Assembly (NCBI GenBank): GCA_018268355.1
Contig: JAFDWR010000001.1
Span: 22,033 to 86,032 of the forward strand
Source of the DNA: Armatimonadota bacterium
GTDB lineage: Bacteria > Armatimonadota > Fimbriimonadia > Fimbriimonadales > Fimbriimonadaceae
Direction: 5' to 3'
Length of the DNA stretch: 64,000 nt
Made by a program: the position numbers and the translations under genes. Shown here in pieces: positions 42,644 to 50,520 of the stretch. Under the pieces are notes generated by a model. The model did no database searches. It was not told the origin of the DNA and saw only the letters and a program-made list of their open reading frames with translations. Each line of letters begins with the position of its first letter. The first letter of the stretch is position 1.

Positions 42644-43867
42644 TTAGAGGTCAGCAAGCCGCATTTGAATCTGGCGACGCTCGGGTTCGAGCTTGGCCTG
42701 AGCCAGAGCAGCTTCGTAGGACACTTGGGCAAGGCCAACTTCGCCCATGCGCTGGTACAGCTCGGCCTGAACCAGGTAGCCAAGGTGGAAGTTGCTCAGC
42801 GCGCCCTCCATGAGCGGCTTGATGAGGGCGAGACCCGCCTCGGGGCCATCGACCATCGAGACCGCGACCGCCCGGTTGAGCGCGACGACCGGCGAGGGTT
42901 CGACCCGGAGCAACGCATCGTAAAGACCGACGATCTCGGTCCAATCGGTTTCCTCGTAGGAGGGCGACTCGGCGTGGACGGCGGCGATCGCGGCCTGGAG
43001 AGTGTAGGGGCCGTACCGCTGCGACCGAAGGGCAGTGAGGACGTGCTGCGAGCCGACCTCGATGGCCGCACGATCCCAGAGGCTGCGGTCTTGATGCTCA
43101 AGGAGGACGAGCTCGCCGTCGGGATCGAGCCGGGCAGGCAGGCGTGCCTTGTGGATGATCATCAGGGCGAGGAGCCCGAGGACTTCGGGCTCGCGAACGA
43201 GGCTTGCGAGCTGACGCGTGAGGTGAAGGGCCTCTTCGATGAGGTCGACCTGCACTGCCTTCGTCCCCGAGCTCGAGAAATAGCCTTCGCTGAAAACGAG
43301 GTAGATCGTCTTTAAGACCGACCCGAGTCGTTCGCCAAACTCGGCGGGCGGCGGACACTCGAACGGGATGCCGGCCTCGCGAATCTTGGCCTTCGCGCGG
43401 ACGATGCGCTGGGCCATCGTGGGCGCGGGGATGAGGAAGGCTTCCGCGATGTCTTCGGTACGCAGTCCGCAAACCTCGCGCAGCGTGAGCGCGATTTGGG
43501 CCTCGGGCGACAGCGTGGGGTGGCAGCAGGTGAAGATGAGCCGCAGGAGTTCGTCTTCGATCTCCTCTGGCTCGGTCGTCTCTTGGGGGGCTTGGACTTG
43601 GCCGAGCGCTTCGTCATCGTGGATGGTGTGGCCCCGTTTGCGGAGGGCGTCGATGCCCTTGAACCGCGCGGTTTGGTAGAGCCAGGCCCTGGGGTTGGGC
43701 GGCACGCCCCCCGCCGGCCATTGGGTCGTCGCCGCGTGGACGGCGTCTTGGAGGGCGTCTTCGGCGAGGTCGAAGTCGCCGAGCGCACGCACCAGCCGCG
43801 CGAAGAGGGATCGCGAGTCGGATTTCAGCACCTCGAGGAGGGCTTGCTGGGCTTCAGCGGCGGGCAC
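42644..43867 (-). CDS. ECF sigma factor, ECF42 type, with C-terminal TPR-like domain
   Basis: 407 residues from a GTG. Sigma region 2 (LVRALGDFDLAEDALQDAVH, PRAWLYQTARFKGIDALRK) and region 4 (LTLREVCGLRTEDIAEAFLI) are followed by the long helical extension typical of ECF42 (DUF6596-like and TPR region: EEALHLTRQLASLV, VALNRAVAVSMVDGPEAGLA). No anti-sigma gene is seen; in this group the C-terminal domain controls activity. TAAACT lies exactly 6 bases before the GTG, suggesting a leaderless mRNA. It heads the unit with the two small genes downstream. Confidence 0.92.
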   Translation of the reverse strand: MPAAEAQQALLEVLKSDSRSLFARLVRALGDFDLAEDALQDAVHAATTQWPAGGVPPNPRAWLYQTARFKGIDALRKRGHTIHDDEALGQVQAPQETTEPEEIEDELLRLIFTCCHPTLSPEAQIALTLREVCGLRTEDIAEAFLIPAPTMAQRIVRAKAKIREAGIPFECPPPAEFGERLGSVLKTIYLVFSEGYFSSSGTKAVQVDLIEEALHLTRQLASLVREPEVLGLLALMIIHKARLPARLDPDGELVLLEHQDRSLWDRAAIEVGSQHVLTALRSQRYGPYTLQAAIAAVHAESPSYEETDWTEIVGLYDALLRVEPSPVVALNRAVAVSMVDGPEAGLALIKPLMEGALSNFHLGYLVQAELYQRMGEVGLAQVSYEAALAQAKLEPERRQIQMRLADL

Positions 43868-43888
43868 TAAAGGAGTTTACTAAGAGGA

Positions 43889-43943
43889 GGGGCCGCCCGC
43901 GCCCGAGCCAGGCCCTCGCTTCGCTCCGCCCGCGGACGGCCCC
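43889..43943. repeat. GC-rich interspersed hairpin element (copy c)
   Basis: GGGGCCGCCCGCG and CGCGGACGGCCCC arms (one mismatch) enclose CCCTCGCTTCGCTCC. Lies in the promoter region of the ECF42 gene and 6 bases before the duplicated aldo/keto reductase 5' end. Confidence 0.55.
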
Positions 43944-43949
43944 TTCTGC

Positions 43950-44036
43950 CGGTATGCTCCAACGCACCGATGGTCGACTTCTCACCCACCAGCTACGACT
44001 CCATGCTCTACCGAGGATGCGGCGCGAGCGGGCTCA
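43950..44036 (+). repeat. 87-base direct repeat, left copy (5' end of aldo/keto reductase gene)
   Basis: This segment matches 45626-45712 at 82 of 87 positions with no gaps. It contains the upstream bases, start codon and first codons of the aldo/keto reductase gene. It forms the left border of a segment of about 1.6 kb with a foreign-looking gene. Confidence 0.9.
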
Positions 44037-44080
44037 ATCGTTCCAAAAGACCATTGTCTAACGAAGCGAAGGAAGCATGA
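43970..44080 (+). pseudogene. Truncated 5' copy of the aldo/keto reductase gene, now a 36-codon leader
   Basis: From the ATG at 43970 the first 22 codons (MVDFSPTSYDSMLYRGCGAS) match those of the intact gene at 45646. The frame then diverges and ends at TGA 44078-44080. That TGA overlaps the ATG (44077) of the inserted gene, so the leftover initiation region could feed ribosomes to it by translational coupling. The peptide itself is too short to be an enzyme. Confidence 0.75.
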
Positions 44081-45285
44081 ACGAACACGACCAAGAGCGT
44101 GAAGCTCAGAAAATTCAGGATTGCAAGGTCTCCGAATCTCAATTGGATTCAGCACGCCCCAATGAGCTCCTCGAGGCATATCGAGGTCTACGCCATGATT
44201 CGCTAGTTGTTGCCCGCCAAGCAGCCGAGTTTCAATTGCACGGTGGCAACAGGCTAAAGCGATTTGTGGATTCATTTAATCCGCCAGACTCTATCCAAGA
44301 ATTGTTAACGAAGCAGTTGCACCAGGCAGAGATTTTGAGCGGACTCGCCAAGCCACTTCCTTCAGGCTTTGCCGAGGCTTTCGCCAAGATTGCTGAGGTG
44401 AATGGAATGGCTGGAGTTATCGAAGAGGCTATGCGACCTGGCCCATCGTTCCGTGCCATGATGAGTGAATTGGCTATGCCGATGCCCAAACCTCCCGGCA
44501 TGAGCAATGCGCAAATGGAGTCCTTTCGTCGACTGGCGTTTGTCAACGTTTTGGATACTACCGTCTGCAATATGCTCGCGGCGATCTCAAAGCATCAATG
44601 GGCGATCGATTCTATGTTGTCAGGATGGAGAAATCAGTTTTGGGAAGAGATCAAGCAGACATCCCACCTTTTTGCACGACTAAATGCAGCAACTGATAGT
44701 AGCAACATCATTCAACTTGGTTCATTAGGACGCTTCAACTCCGTTCGTCTCCTGCAGGCGACGCTTTCAAAGGAAGTTGACGATTTTACGCAGGATACTG
44801 TGCAGACTGTTGAATTGGTTCGCGTCGAGGTCCTAGACACGATTGAATTGGCGTTGCACTCAGTGGATCCTAGATTGGTAAAGTTATGGCGTGGTGCAAA
44901 GCAAGTTCTCTCATCCGAAAACCCAGATCGCTCGCGACATCTTGCAGTATCTTTGCGCGAATTAATTACAAGCCTGCTTCACACTTTAGCTCCTGATAGG
45001 GTCGTACAGGAGTGGTCGACTTCCTCAGATCACTACAGTAATGGAAGGCCGACCCGTAAGGCAAGAATTCTTTGCATCTATAGTAGATACGGTCATGAAG
45101 TTCAACGGTTTTTTGAGCAAGACGTATCCTCAGCGATCGAGTGGATTCAAGTCATCAACGCTCAGACTCACTCATTGGATGGGTTTGAGACTGACGAGGC
45201 AAGGGAAGCTCTTTTGGCCAGGTTCGAAGGCATTGCCTTATCGCTCATTCGAGGTGCTAAGGGTTTTGAGGAAGTCTCGACTTAA
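44077..45285 (+). CDS. Inserted gene of unknown function, possible nuclease/defence type
   Basis: 402 residues, AT-richer than all neighbours and with different codon use. The N-terminal 250 residues are helical and without signal or membrane segments. The C-terminal 130 contain SRHLAVSLRELITSLLHTLA, then GRPTRKARILCIYSRYG and a final helical block with an H in NAQTHSLDGF. This layout reminds me of small nuclease-like domains reported next to defence genes, but I cannot name a family with certainty. It is flanked by 87-base direct repeats, and its ATG overlaps the truncated reductase leader's stop. Confidence 0.65.
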   Translation: MNEHDQEREAQKIQDCKVSESQLDSARPNELLEAYRGLRHDSLVVARQAAEFQLHGGNRLKRFVDSFNPPDSIQELLTKQLHQAEILSGLAKPLPSGFAEAFAKIAEVNGMAGVIEEAMRPGPSFRAMMSELAMPMPKPPGMSNAQMESFRRLAFVNVLDTTVCNMLAAISKHQWAIDSMLSGWRNQFWEEIKQTSHLFARLNAATDSSNIIQLGSLGRFNSVRLLQATLSKEVDDFTQDTVQTVELVRVEVLDTIELALHSVDPRLVKLWRGAKQVLSSENPDRSRHLAVSLRELITSLLHTLAPDRVVQEWSTSSDHYSNGRPTRKARILCIYSRYGHEVQRFFEQDVSSAIEWIQVINAQTHSLDGFETDEAREALLARFEGIALSLIRGAKGFEEVST

Positions 45286-45287
45286 AG

Positions 45288-45490
45288 CAGGTGACTATTC
45301 CGCCTCCACCCCTGGCTCGCAAGTTGCCGACATCATTGCCCACGTCCTCATGAACTCCATGCTTCCGGAGGCCAGGCGTAAACCGCTGGCTTCGGTCTGG
45401 CAGCGGGTCAATGGAATGATGTACACGAGCCAAGACGGACGAATTCGGGGAATTCGAAGGCTCAAAAGAAAACAACAGACGGGAGCGTAG
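45288..45490 (+). pseudogene. Possible remnant of a second inserted gene
   Basis: The last 66 codons of an open frame ending at 45490 (GDYSASTPGSQVADIIAHVL and onward to RRLKRKQ) look like a real C-terminus, resembling the final S-x-x-QxADxxA block of DUF3800-like proteins. No intact 5' part exists; upstream the frame is only the shadow of the 44077 gene. It may be a decayed partner gene. Confidence 0.3.
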
Positions 45491-45625
45491 CTCGCTGACG
45501 CGTTAAACACGCCATCCGCCTGTTTCAAGACATATTATGCCACGAGCCGGGCAATTGTTCCAACTTCAGGCTCATCGGTGCCCCCAGGGGGACGAAGGAA
45601 CTGCCCCCGCCAAGCCAAACCTCAG

Positions 45626-45712
45626 CGGTATGCTCCCACGCACCGATGGTCGACTTCTCACCCACTCGCTACGACTCCATGCTCTACCGACGATGCGGCG
45701 TGAGCGGGCTCA
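45626..45712 (+). repeat. 87-base direct repeat, right copy
   Basis: Partner of 43950-44036 (82 of 87 identical). It holds the start of the intact aldo/keto reductase gene, so the insertion left the gene functional. Confidence 0.9.
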
Positions 45713-46635
45713 TGCTCCCCGCGATCTCGCTCGGCGCATGGGAGACCTTCGGCGGCTACCGCGGCCGCGATGTCGCGCGCGAATGCCTCTTCGGCGCATT
45801 TGACCTCGGGATTACCCATTTCGACCTCGCCAACAACTACGGCACGCCGCCCGGAAACGCCGAAATCGTCTGCGGCGAGATCATCAAGGACATGCCGCGC
45901 GACGAGCTGATCATCAGCAGCAAGGCGGGCTACCGGATGTGGCCCGGACCCTACGGCGAATGGGGCTCGAAGAAGTACATCATTGCGAGTTGCAACGCGA
46001 GCCTCGAGCGGATGGGGCTCGACTACTTCGACATCTTCTACAGCCATCGATTCGACCCCAACACCCCGCTCGAAGAGACGATGGAAGCGCTAGAACTCCT
46101 TGTCCGCCAGGGCAAAGCGCTCTACGTTGGGATCAGCAGCTACGGCCCCGCCCAAACTCAGGAGGCGGCGGCGATCCTCCGGCGGCGCGGCCTCACCAGC
46201 GTGACGATCAACCAGCCGCACTACAACATGCTCCAGCGGTCGATGGAAAACGGCCTCACCGAACAGTGCGGGCGACTCGGCATTGGCCTCATCCCGTTCT
46301 GCCCGCTCGCGAGTGGACTCCTCACCGATAAATACCTCGACGGTGGCATCCCCAGCGACAGCCGCGCGGCCGAGCGTTGGGGGGCCGAATGGCTGGCGAA
46401 TAACCTCAAGGACGGACGCCTGGATGTCCTCAATCAACTCAATGAGATCGCGAAGCGGCGCGGCCAAACGCTGGCCCAGATGGCTCTCGCTTGGATCCTG
46501 CGGCTACCCGAAGTCACGAGCGCGCTGATCGGCGCGAGCAGCCTCCAGCAGGTCCAACAGAATGTGGACGCGCTGAAGAACCTCAGCTTCACCGCCGAGG
46601 AACTCGCCGAGATCGACCGCCTCTGCCCTCGTTAA
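45646..46635 (+). CDS. Aldo/keto reductase, YghZ-like
   Basis: 329 residues. Catalytic Asp/Tyr in THFDLANNYGTPPGNAE, Lys in DELIISSKAGYRMWPGPYGE and His in FDIFYSHRFDPNTPLEE. The YghZ/Kv-beta-like segment WGSKKYIIASCNASLERMGL is typical. NADPH-dependent reduction of aldehydes such as L-glyceraldehyde 3-phosphate is likely. TATGCT lies 11 bases before the ATG. The start region is duplicated upstream. The stop overlaps the convergent peptidase stop (TTAA). Confidence 0.92.
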   Translation: MVDFSPTRYDSMLYRRCGVSGLMLPAISLGAWETFGGYRGRDVARECLFGAFDLGITHFDLANNYGTPPGNAEIVCGEIIKDMPRDELIISSKAGYRMWPGPYGEWGSKKYIIASCNASLERMGLDYFDIFYSHRFDPNTPLEETMEALELLVRQGKALYVGISSYGPAQTQEAAAILRRRGLTSVTINQPHYNMLQRSMENGLTEQCGRLGIGLIPFCPLASGLLTDKYLDGGIPSDSRAAERWGAEWLANNLKDGRLDVLNQLNEIAKRRGQTLAQMALAWILRLPEVTSALIGASSLQQVQQNVDALKNLSFTAEELAEIDRLCPR

Positions 46636-47345
46636 AGTCCCGCGACGATGAACTCGACAAGGGCAGGCCGTTGCCAGGCCCAGATGTCGGCGCGAGTTCG
46701 GCCCGCCGGCAATTCGAGCGTCACCAGCGGGATGTTGTTGGCCACGCAGTAGCGACCGAGCGATCCCGGAGTGGGATAGCCGATCGTGGTGACCGTCATC
46801 CCATTCTTCTTCGCCATGAGCGAGGCAAGGACCAAGCCGTTATTCGTGTCGTAATCGAGGATATTGGCGAACGCATGCACGCTGAGAATCCGGCCGGGTT
46901 TGAAATCGATGAGCACGTTTCGAAGGGCGACCGTTTCCGGCTCGGAATAGGGAGCCGTCCCCGGCGAAAGACCACCGGTTGAAGGGGCGGGCGACCAATC
47001 GTATTCCATATTTCGGTTGAGGTCAACGCCAATCGAGTTTGCCCGGGTGCCGGCCGCGACTCCGTCAGGATTCACCTCTTGGATGATGGAAATCGTTCGC
47101 CCCGCCACGATGTCGGGGTTCGCCTCGAGGTAGGCGGTCAGGTCTTGCACGAGGGGGACACTCGGCGTTTCGTCACCGTGGACGCCACCGAGGATCAGCA
47201 CCTTGGACGGACCGTTGCCAAAGGTCAGCATCTTGATCGGGCGATTCTGGCGACTCCTCCCAATCACCTTTGAGGTCTGGGCCGTCGCAAGCAGCGGCAA
47301 GAGCAGGATGGATAGTCCGAGAAGCCTGGGCCAGATCGATTGCAT
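46632..47345 (-). CDS. Exported M14-family carboxypeptidase (MpaA-like)
   Basis: 237 residues from the ATG at 47345 with a signal peptide (MQSIWPRLLGLSILLLPLLA). Zinc site His and Glu in LILGGVHGDETPSVPL, Asn-Arg in SIGVDLNRNMEYDW and the catalytic Glu in PLVTLELPAGRTR. Likely trims murein or other peptides in the periplasm. A perfect TATAAT lies exactly 6 bases before the ATG, the best example of the leaderless pattern. Confidence 0.87.
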   Translation of the reverse strand: MQSIWPRLLGLSILLLPLLATAQTSKVIGRSRQNRPIKMLTFGNGPSKVLILGGVHGDETPSVPLVQDLTAYLEANPDIVAGRTISIIQEVNPDGVAAGTRANSIGVDLNRNMEYDWSPAPSTGGLSPGTAPYSEPETVALRNVLIDFKPGRILSVHAFANILDYDTNNGLVLASLMAKKNGMTVTTIGYPTPGSLGRYCVANNIPLVTLELPAGRTRADIWAWQRPALVEFIVAGL

Positions 47346-47439
47346 TTCGACATTATAAACGTCGTTTGACGATTCCAATGCAAGCCAGCGCAAACCAGGC
47401 GGTATGAAAGTCCCCCAGTGGTCGCGTATGATTGCACCG

Positions 47440-47928
47440 ATGGATAAGCCGCTCTCGGCTCTCACGGACATCCCGACCTACCGAATTCGGTTCATGGTGG
47501 GGTGGATCATCCTGTTCATCCCCCTCAAAATCGGGATTCTGTCGTGGTTCTACTTCACGGACCGTGAGTTCTTCGGCTTCATTGCGCTCAAGTCGCTGAT
47601 CACGATCGTCGTCTTCTTGGCGCTTCAGTGGCGGCGTTTCAATCAAGGCCTTGCCGATTTGCAATCCCGGGAGACCACCCAGGCGATCATCTTGCTGATG
47701 ATCGGGCGACCCAAGATCACCGACTACTTCGCCTTCGTTCTCCTTGGCGGCGCCTTGTTGGGTGGGATGCGGGCGGTCGTCGCCCCCGGCATTGGGGCCT
47801 TCTATGTCGGCCTTGGCGCGGCCGATCTCCTTGCGATCGGGTTGCTGCTGCGGTGGTACGTCTTCCACCGCTGGTATTGGACCGAGTTCCTCCCGCCCCT
47901 CTTTCGGCACTTCGTCAATCCGAACTAG
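47440..47928 (+). CDS. Integral membrane protein of unknown function
   Basis: About 162 residues with four membrane segments (FMVGWIILFIPLKIGILSWF, ALKSLITIVVFLAL, YFAFVLLGGALLGGMRAVVA, GAADLLAIGLLLRWYVF). No family recognised. ATG 47440 is preferred because TATGAT lies 7 bases upstream (leaderless pattern); in-frame ATGs at 47404 and 47428 are alternatives. Upstream of the fliM promoter and not part of that operon. Confidence 0.6.
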   Translation: MDKPLSALTDIPTYRIRFMVGWIILFIPLKIGILSWFYFTDREFFGFIALKSLITIVVFLALQWRRFNQGLADLQSRETTQAIILLMIGRPKITDYFAFVLLGGALLGGMRAVVAPGIGAFYVGLGAADLLAIGLLLRWYVFHRWYWTEFLPPLFRHFVNPN

Positions 47929-47995
47929 AACGCGCCCATCGGCGACGGCTCCTGTCAACGCTCAAGTTTTACTTTAGGTTTTGCCCGAGGAACCC

Positions 47996-48022
47996 TAAAG
48001 AACGTTGCAGTAAGGCCAATAA
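47996..48022 (+). promoter_or_regulatory. Sigma-28 (FliA)-type promoter for the fliM operon
   Basis: TAAA (47996-47999), 15 bases, then GCCAATAA (48015-48022): 7 of 8 bases of the consensus -10 element and exact spacing. RNA would start near 48029, giving a leader of about 33 bases to fliM at 48062. It matches the flgB promoter base for base at CCTAAAG and GCCAATA. An imperfect inverted repeat with CTTTAGG upstream (about 47973) overlaps the -35. Confidence 0.82.
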
Positions 48023-48061
48023 ACCAACTGACGGCCCGCCGAAGGCCTGCAAAAAACGCCG

Positions 48062-49117
48062 ATGTCAGACATTCTGTCGCAAGCCGAAATCGAAGCTCTG
48101 CTCAACTCGTTGGGTGGAGATTCTGGCGCCGCACCAGCGGGCGCAGCACCAGCTGCCGCACCTGCCGGTGGTCGCCCCGCAACGGCATCACAGGGTCCTG
48201 CCCACGGTTTTGCGCCCGCCAATAAGCCAGGTTCTCGGCAAGCCATCGCCTACGAAGTCTATGACTTCCGCCGACCGGACAAGTTCAGCAAGGAACAGCT
48301 CCGCACGCTCCAGATGCTCCACGAGACGTTCGCACGTCTTGCCGGTTCGCAGCTGAGCGCCTACCTTCGCGCCCCCGTTAACATCGACCTCATCTCTCTA
48401 GAACAGGTCCCGTACGAAGAGTATCTGCGCAGCATCAACCAGTCGGTCTTCACGATCATCTCGCTGCCGCCGCTCAGCGGCCAGGCCGTGCTCGAAATCG
48501 AATTCGGCCTGATCTTCACGATCATCGATCGCCTTCTCGGTGGACCCGGAAAGGCCATCGTGCGCAACTCTCTCACCGATATCGAGCGGCCGCTCGTCCG
48601 CCAGGTCATCGACCGCATGTTCCAGGCGCTCAAGTCGGCCTGGGAGAACGTGGTCATCGTGAACCCTGGTATCGAGGGCATGGAAACGAGCAGCCAGTTC
48701 GTCCAGATCGCGCCGCCCAACGACATCGTCGTGACGATCCTCTTTGAAGTGAAGATCGGCAACAACCGCGCGGCGATGAGCCTTTGTATCCCTTACCTCG
48801 TCCTCAAGCCGATCACGACCAAGCTCAGCGCCCAAAAGTGGTTTGCCAGCAGCAGCCGACGAGCCGGTCAGGCGACCCGCCGCATCATCAGCGGCCAGAT
48901 CGCCGGCACCACGATGGACTGCGCAGTCAAGCTCGGTAAGGCCAAGCTCAAGGTCCAAGATTTCCTCGCGCTCCAAGCAGGCGACGTCATTCGCCTCGAC
49001 CAGCGCACCGCCGACGACATCACGATGAGCGTTGGCAATGTCCCCAAGTTCATGGGTCGCACCATGCTCCAGGGCAAGAAATACGTTTTCAGCGTCACCG
49101 AACACATCACGGAATAG
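48062..49117 (+). CDS. fliM: Flagellar motor switch protein FliM
   Basis: 351 residues. The N-terminal CheY-binding motif is present (DILSQAEIEALLNSLGGD), then an Ala/Pro-rich linker. The middle domain follows (YDFRRPDKFSKEQLRTLQML, PYEEYLRSINQSVFTIISL), then the C-terminal SpoA domain (KLGKAKLKVQDFLALQAGDV). FliM is the C-ring component that receives phospho-CheY. First gene of the second flagellar operon, behind the sigma-28-type promoter. Confidence 0.97.
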   Translation: MSDILSQAEIEALLNSLGGDSGAAPAGAAPAAAPAGGRPATASQGPAHGFAPANKPGSRQAIAYEVYDFRRPDKFSKEQLRTLQMLHETFARLAGSQLSAYLRAPVNIDLISLEQVPYEEYLRSINQSVFTIISLPPLSGQAVLEIEFGLIFTIIDRLLGGPGKAIVRNSLTDIERPLVRQVIDRMFQALKSAWENVVIVNPGIEGMETSSQFVQIAPPNDIVVTILFEVKIGNNRAAMSLCIPYLVLKPITTKLSAQKWFASSSRRAGQATRRIISGQIAGTTMDCAVKLGKAKLKVQDFLALQAGDVIRLDQRTADDITMSVGNVPKFMGRTMLQGKKYVFSVTEHITE

Positions 49118-49120
49118 TCC

Positions 49121-50029
49121 ATGTCAAGCATCACTCCCGAACTCATCGAAACCCTTTCGAACCACCAGAATGCCGTTTGGCAGACGGTCTCGCTCACCGT
49201 GAGTGAGGCGGCTGGACAGGGAATCTCCTTCACCGCTCCGCTTGTCGTGAACGCGAAGACCTCCGACCTCTATTCCGAGCTCGGTCAGGCCATGGTCGTG
49301 ATCCAGTTCTCGTTTGCAAGTCTCAGCGAGAACAGCCAGGTCATTTTGCTCCCGCAAGAGACTGCGCTTGAGCTGGCGTCGCTGCTCGCAGACGAAGAGT
49401 TTGCCGAGCTTGACGAGGCCGCTCTTGCCAGCCTGCGACCCTCGCTTGAAGGGCTTGTCCAAGGGCTCTGCCTTGCCGTCGGCAACGTGAAGAACGAGAC
49501 GATCGTCGCCTCGAGCCTGAACATTCGATTCCAGATCTTCACCTTCCCGATGAACATGCAGAAGGCGTCCGAGCTGGTAAGAACCCAGGTCGCCCTCACT
49601 GCCGAAGGACTGAGCGGAACCGCGATTTGGCTCCAGGACTTTGAGACCGCCGCCTACATTGCCGGATTTGCCATCCAGGACGAGGAAGGCGAGGCTCCGT
49701 TCGAAGCGGCGCCGGCCGCAACGGCGGGTGCCCATAGTGGCCGCGGCCCGAGCGACGATTCCAACGGTCTCGACCTCCTGCTCGACATCCCGCTGGAGAT
49801 CAGCGTCGAGCTTGGCCGAGTGCGGATGCTCGTCAAGGATGTCGTTGAACTTGGTACCGGCTCGATTGTTGAAATCGACAAGGCAGCGGGTGAACCGGTC
49901 GACGTGATGGTCAATGGCCGACTCGTGGCCCGCGGCGAAGTCGTCGTCATCGAAGACAACTTCGGCGTCCGCGTCACCGAAATCGTTTCGCCCCAAGAGC
50001 GACTCGCTCGACTCGGAGAAGCAGCCTAA
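49121..50029 (+). CDS. fliN: Flagellar motor switch protein FliN/FliY
   Basis: 302 residues, much longer than classical FliN. The C-terminal SpoA domain (LLLDIPLEISVELGRVRMLV, DVMVNGRLVARGEVVVIEDN) is the FliN unit. The first 200 residues form a CheC/FliY-like domain, but the CheC phosphatase signature (E-x2-N) is not evident, so a catalytic role is doubtful. It forms the lower C-ring with FliM. Lies 3 bases after fliM. Confidence 0.92.
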   Translation: MSSITPELIETLSNHQNAVWQTVSLTVSEAAGQGISFTAPLVVNAKTSDLYSELGQAMVVIQFSFASLSENSQVILLPQETALELASLLADEEFAELDEAALASLRPSLEGLVQGLCLAVGNVKNETIVASSLNIRFQIFTFPMNMQKASELVRTQVALTAEGLSGTAIWLQDFETAAYIAGFAIQDEEGEAPFEAAPAATAGAHSGRGPSDDSNGLDLLLDIPLEISVELGRVRMLVKDVVELGTGSIVEIDKAAGEPVDVMVNGRLVARGEVVVIEDNFGVRVTEIVSPQERLARLGEAA

Positions 50030-50030
50030 C

Positions 50031-50516
50031 ATGCGATTTCTCGGCACTCTCCTAGCCGCCTTGGTGGGGACCGGACTGGCCGTTGCTGGCGAGGGGCCCC
50101 TTGGCACTCGAAGCGACACCGTCAGCACGAGCTTCTCCAACTCGAGCACGGGGGGTGCCATGCCGCTGGTCCAGATGGGAATCGCCCTCGCGATTGTCTA
50201 TGGACTCCTGAAGTGGGCGCTGCCTCGCCTCGCTGGCAAGGTAGGCAAGAAGCTAGTCACCAACATCACCGGTGGCATCAAGGTCGAAGAGTCCGCGAGC
50301 TTTGCCGGTGGAAGCCTCTACGTTGTTCACGCCCGAAAGAAGACCCTCCTCCTTTGCGTTGGCACCCAAGGCGTTCAGTGCCTTGCCGACCTTACCGAGC
50401 CCGATCCGATGGATTCCAAGCAGACCTTCCGCGAGATGGTTGAGGAAGCCGAACAAGCGGAAACCAGTCCCGAACTGGCTCTTGCCCTGAGTCGAATCGA
50501 TCGATTCACCGCCTAA
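50031..50516 (+). CDS. fliO: Flagellar biosynthetic protein FliO
   Basis: 161 residues from the ATG right after the fliN stop. A signal-like start is followed by a membrane segment (PLVQMGIALAIVYGLLKWAL), then a cytoplasmic domain with KVEESASFAGGSLYVVHARK, typical of FliO/YggM-like proteins. FliO helps assemble the FliP ring. Weakly conserved family; position between fliN and fliP supports the call. Confidence 0.87.
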   Translation: MRFLGTLLAALVGTGLAVAGEGPLGTRSDTVSTSFSNSSTGGAMPLVQMGIALAIVYGLLKWALPRLAGKVGKKLVTNITGGIKVEESASFAGGSLYVVHARKKTLLLCVGTQGVQCLADLTEPDPMDSKQTFREMVEEAEQAETSPELALALSRIDRFTA

Positions 50517-50520
50517 GTCC

